This document shows, one piece after another, positions 6,863 through 8,658 of a stretch of DNA of 8,658 nucleotides (positions are counted from its first letter, which is position 1; every line of letters begins with the position of its first letter). Under the pieces are notes generated by a model. That model searched no databases. It was not told the DNA's origin and saw only the letters and a list, made by a program, of their open reading frames with translations. The translations under genes and the position numbers were made by a program. This DNA comes from PR03 sp964353555 (GTDB taxonomy: Bacteria; Myxococcota_A; UBA9160; PR03). The stretch covers positions 1 through 8,658 of the forward strand of contig CAYGWM010000143.1 in assembly GCA_964353555.1 (NCBI GenBank), read 5' to 3'.

Positions 6863-8658
6863 TGGGACACTCCCGGTTGCCGTGCAGCACCCGCGCTGCG
6901 CTGCTGGTCGGCTGCGCCTGGCTCGCGCTCGCACCGCGACTCGACGCGCAACTGCTACCGCCGCCGAGTAGCGAACCGCAAGCGGTTCCGTTCGCGCCCG
7001 CGCAGGTTCCCACGCCAGCGCCGATTGCGCCCGCGGTGATCGCACTGCCCGACATCGCGGCGAGCGGCGAAGCCACGCTGCAGCGGTTGCGCGTGATCGA
7101 AGCCGAAGCGGCGCCGGATGCCCGCGCGATCTCGATTGCGGAAGCATTGACGAAGCGCGGCGAAGATCTCGACAAGGGCGTCGCCGCCGTCGAGGAGGCG
7201 ATCGCGACGCGCGCTGGCCTCGACAGGCTGCTCGATCTCGAGCGGAAGTTCGGCGCGATCCGCGAGGAGATCGAAGGCTGGCAGGTAGTGACGAAGCTGC
7301 GCGCGGAGACGCTCGAAGCGCGCATCGCCGAAGTCGCGGCGCTGAAGGACACCTGGGATCGGACGCTCGACAGCGCGCGCGCTGAGAAGGCGCCGGATGC
7401 CGTGCTCGACCGCGTGCGCGATGTGCGCAAGGAGATCCGCGCCGCCCAGAGCCGCATCCAGGACATGCGCAGCGACGCGCTCACGCAGCAGGGCGACGTC
7501 GCCAATCTGTGGACCACGAGCTCGCTGCTGCTCGACAACGTGAGTCGCGCGCGCTGGGAGATTCGCGGCCGACTCTTCGAGGCCGATCGAAGCCCGCTCT
7601 GGACGGCGGCGGGCAAGGCGCAGAGCTTCGAATCGGTGCTGAACCGCGTTCGCAAGGCAACCGAACGCGACATCGAGAGCCTGCGGAGCTTCGCCGAGTT
7701 GAGCGCGGATCGAATCCGCATCCACGGCCTGCTCTTCGCAGGATCTCTGTGTCTCGCAATCTTGTTGCGGCGTTGGGCCCGCCAGCGCCGCGCTGCGGGT
7801 AAGCCGATCGGACCGGCGTCGCGCGTCTACGAGAGTCCCATCTCGGTCGCGCTTCTCGGCGCGCTGCTGGCTACACCCTGGCTGTATCCGCACGCACCGC
7901 TCGTGCTGAACGGGCTCTTCGGGCTGCTGGTGCTGATCCCGACGCTCGTGCTGCTCTTCGATGTCTTCCCGGCCGAGCTGCGACGGCTGTGGTTCGCACT
8001 GGCGTGTTTCTATCTCGTCGATCGCCTGCGTTACGCGCTGCAGTCGGTCGAACTGCTCGAGCGATCGCTGTTCCTGCTCGAGATGGTGGCGGCGACGGCG
8101 CTCGTCCTCTGGCTGTTGCGAAGCGTTCGCTTCGAACAACTCGTCCGCGCGGTCGGCTCGCCGGTGATCGTCCGTCGGGTGCTGCGCGGCATCGCGGCGG
8201 CGTTCGCGCTGGCGGCGGTTGCCGACGGGCTCGGTTTCTTCACGCTGGGCAAGGTGATCGGCGAGGGCATTCTGACGAGCGTCTACGCGGCCACGGTGCT
8301 CTACGGTGCCGCGGTCATCGTACGGCCGATCGTGCCGGCGCTGCTCGGCTCGCGTCCGCTGGACTCGCTGCACCTGATCTCGCGCTATCGCGAAGCGATC
8401 GAACGATTCCTCGATCGCGCGATCCAGTGGGTCGCGATCGCGGCCTGGGCCTACGCCACGCTGGAGCGGATGACGCTCGCGGATCCGATCGGGAACGCGC
8501 TGCGTTGGCTGATCACGACGCCGGTAAAGATGGGCACAGTTGCGATCTCGCTCGGCGACATCCTCGCGTTCATCGCGGTGGTGCTGGCGTCGATCCTGCT
8601 CTCCCGCGCGGTGCGCGTGCTGCTCGAAGAAGACGTCTTGCCGCGCACGAATCTGGAA
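6862..8658 (+). CDS. MscK/MscM-like mechanosensitive channel, N-terminal part (truncated by window edge)
   Basis: An uninterrupted frame from the ATG at 6862 to the last base (599 codons, no stop). Residues 1-30 are a signal peptide (ALLVGCAWLALAP core, LDA-Q cleavage site). About 31-65 is a Pro/Ala-rich linker. Residues 70-285 form a charged helical, coiled-coil-like periplasmic domain. From about 287 there are repeated hydrophobic segments near 287-303, 327-343, 347-367, 375-389, 402-419, 440-458, 470-490, 519-535 and 562-582. It closes with VLLEEDVLPRTNLE, the kind of sequence that precedes the MscS pore domain in large MscS-family (MscK/KefA, YjeP/MscM) channels. The pore itself lies outside the window, so the channel assignment is inferred from this architecture. 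Such channels sit in the inner membrane and release solutes on hypo-osmotic shock. The start shares its A with the frmA TGA, suggesting translational coupling. Confidence 0.85.

Noticed and set aside
6955..8373. A 472-codon open frame on the minus strand opposite the channel gene
   Set aside because: The product is Arg/Gln/Glu-rich low-complexity sequence, while the plus strand gives a signal peptide, coiled coil and many membrane segments.

Overview
The window is a GC-rich (roughly two-thirds G+C by eye), densely coded bacterial segment. A glutathione-type formaldehyde dehydrogenase, a secreted DUF1329 protein and a large MscS/MscK-type channel with a signal peptide and periplasmic coiled coil point to a Gram-negative, probably proteobacterial or formerly 'deltaproteobacterial' lineage. 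The sequence does not fix the taxon. I see no tRNA, rRNA, CRISPR array, insertion sequence or other mobile element.

Layout. (1) Positions 49-657 (+) encode a protein with a receiver-like N-terminus and a PilZ-like C-terminus; its frame stays open to the left edge, so it may begin outside the window. (2) Positions 662-3727 (-) form a compact four-gene run. In transcription order it is an ArsR repressor, a family 1 glycoside hydrolase, a VOC-fold protein and an RluA-type pseudouridine synthase. The junctions are a 4-nt GTGA overlap, a 15-nt gap and a 1-nt gap. (3) Positions about 3728-3836 are an AT-rich divergent promoter region with a perfect inverted repeat lying on a TTGACA element. (4) Positions 3837-4268 (+) encode an ArsI/CadI-type non-heme iron VOC enzyme, a C-As lyase homologue. 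(5) Positions 4354-5679 (+) encode an exported DUF1329 protein, preceded by tandem inverted and direct repeats. (6) Positions 5747-6862 (+) encode S-(hydroxymethyl)glutathione dehydrogenase (FrmA). (7) From 6862 to the right edge (+), sharing one base with frmA, lies the N-terminal 599 residues of an MscK/MscM-like channel, cut off just before its expected MscS pore domain.

How the genes may work together. The clearest unit is the divergent arsR/arsI pair. The repressor carries the CVC metalloid-binding motif, its likely operator sits between the two genes, and arsI encodes an enzyme expected to demethylate trivalent methylarsenicals. The unusual part is that arsR is translationally coupled to a glycosidase gene and followed by a second VOC gene. 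This suggests, as inference only, an arsenic-responsive operon that handles organic arsenicals, perhaps glycosylated ones. FrmA nearby could clear formaldehyde, including any released by C-As cleavage, but it is separated from arsI by the DUF1329 gene and the link is speculative. The PilZ-like, pseudouridine synthase and channel genes look like ordinary housekeeping or stress functions.
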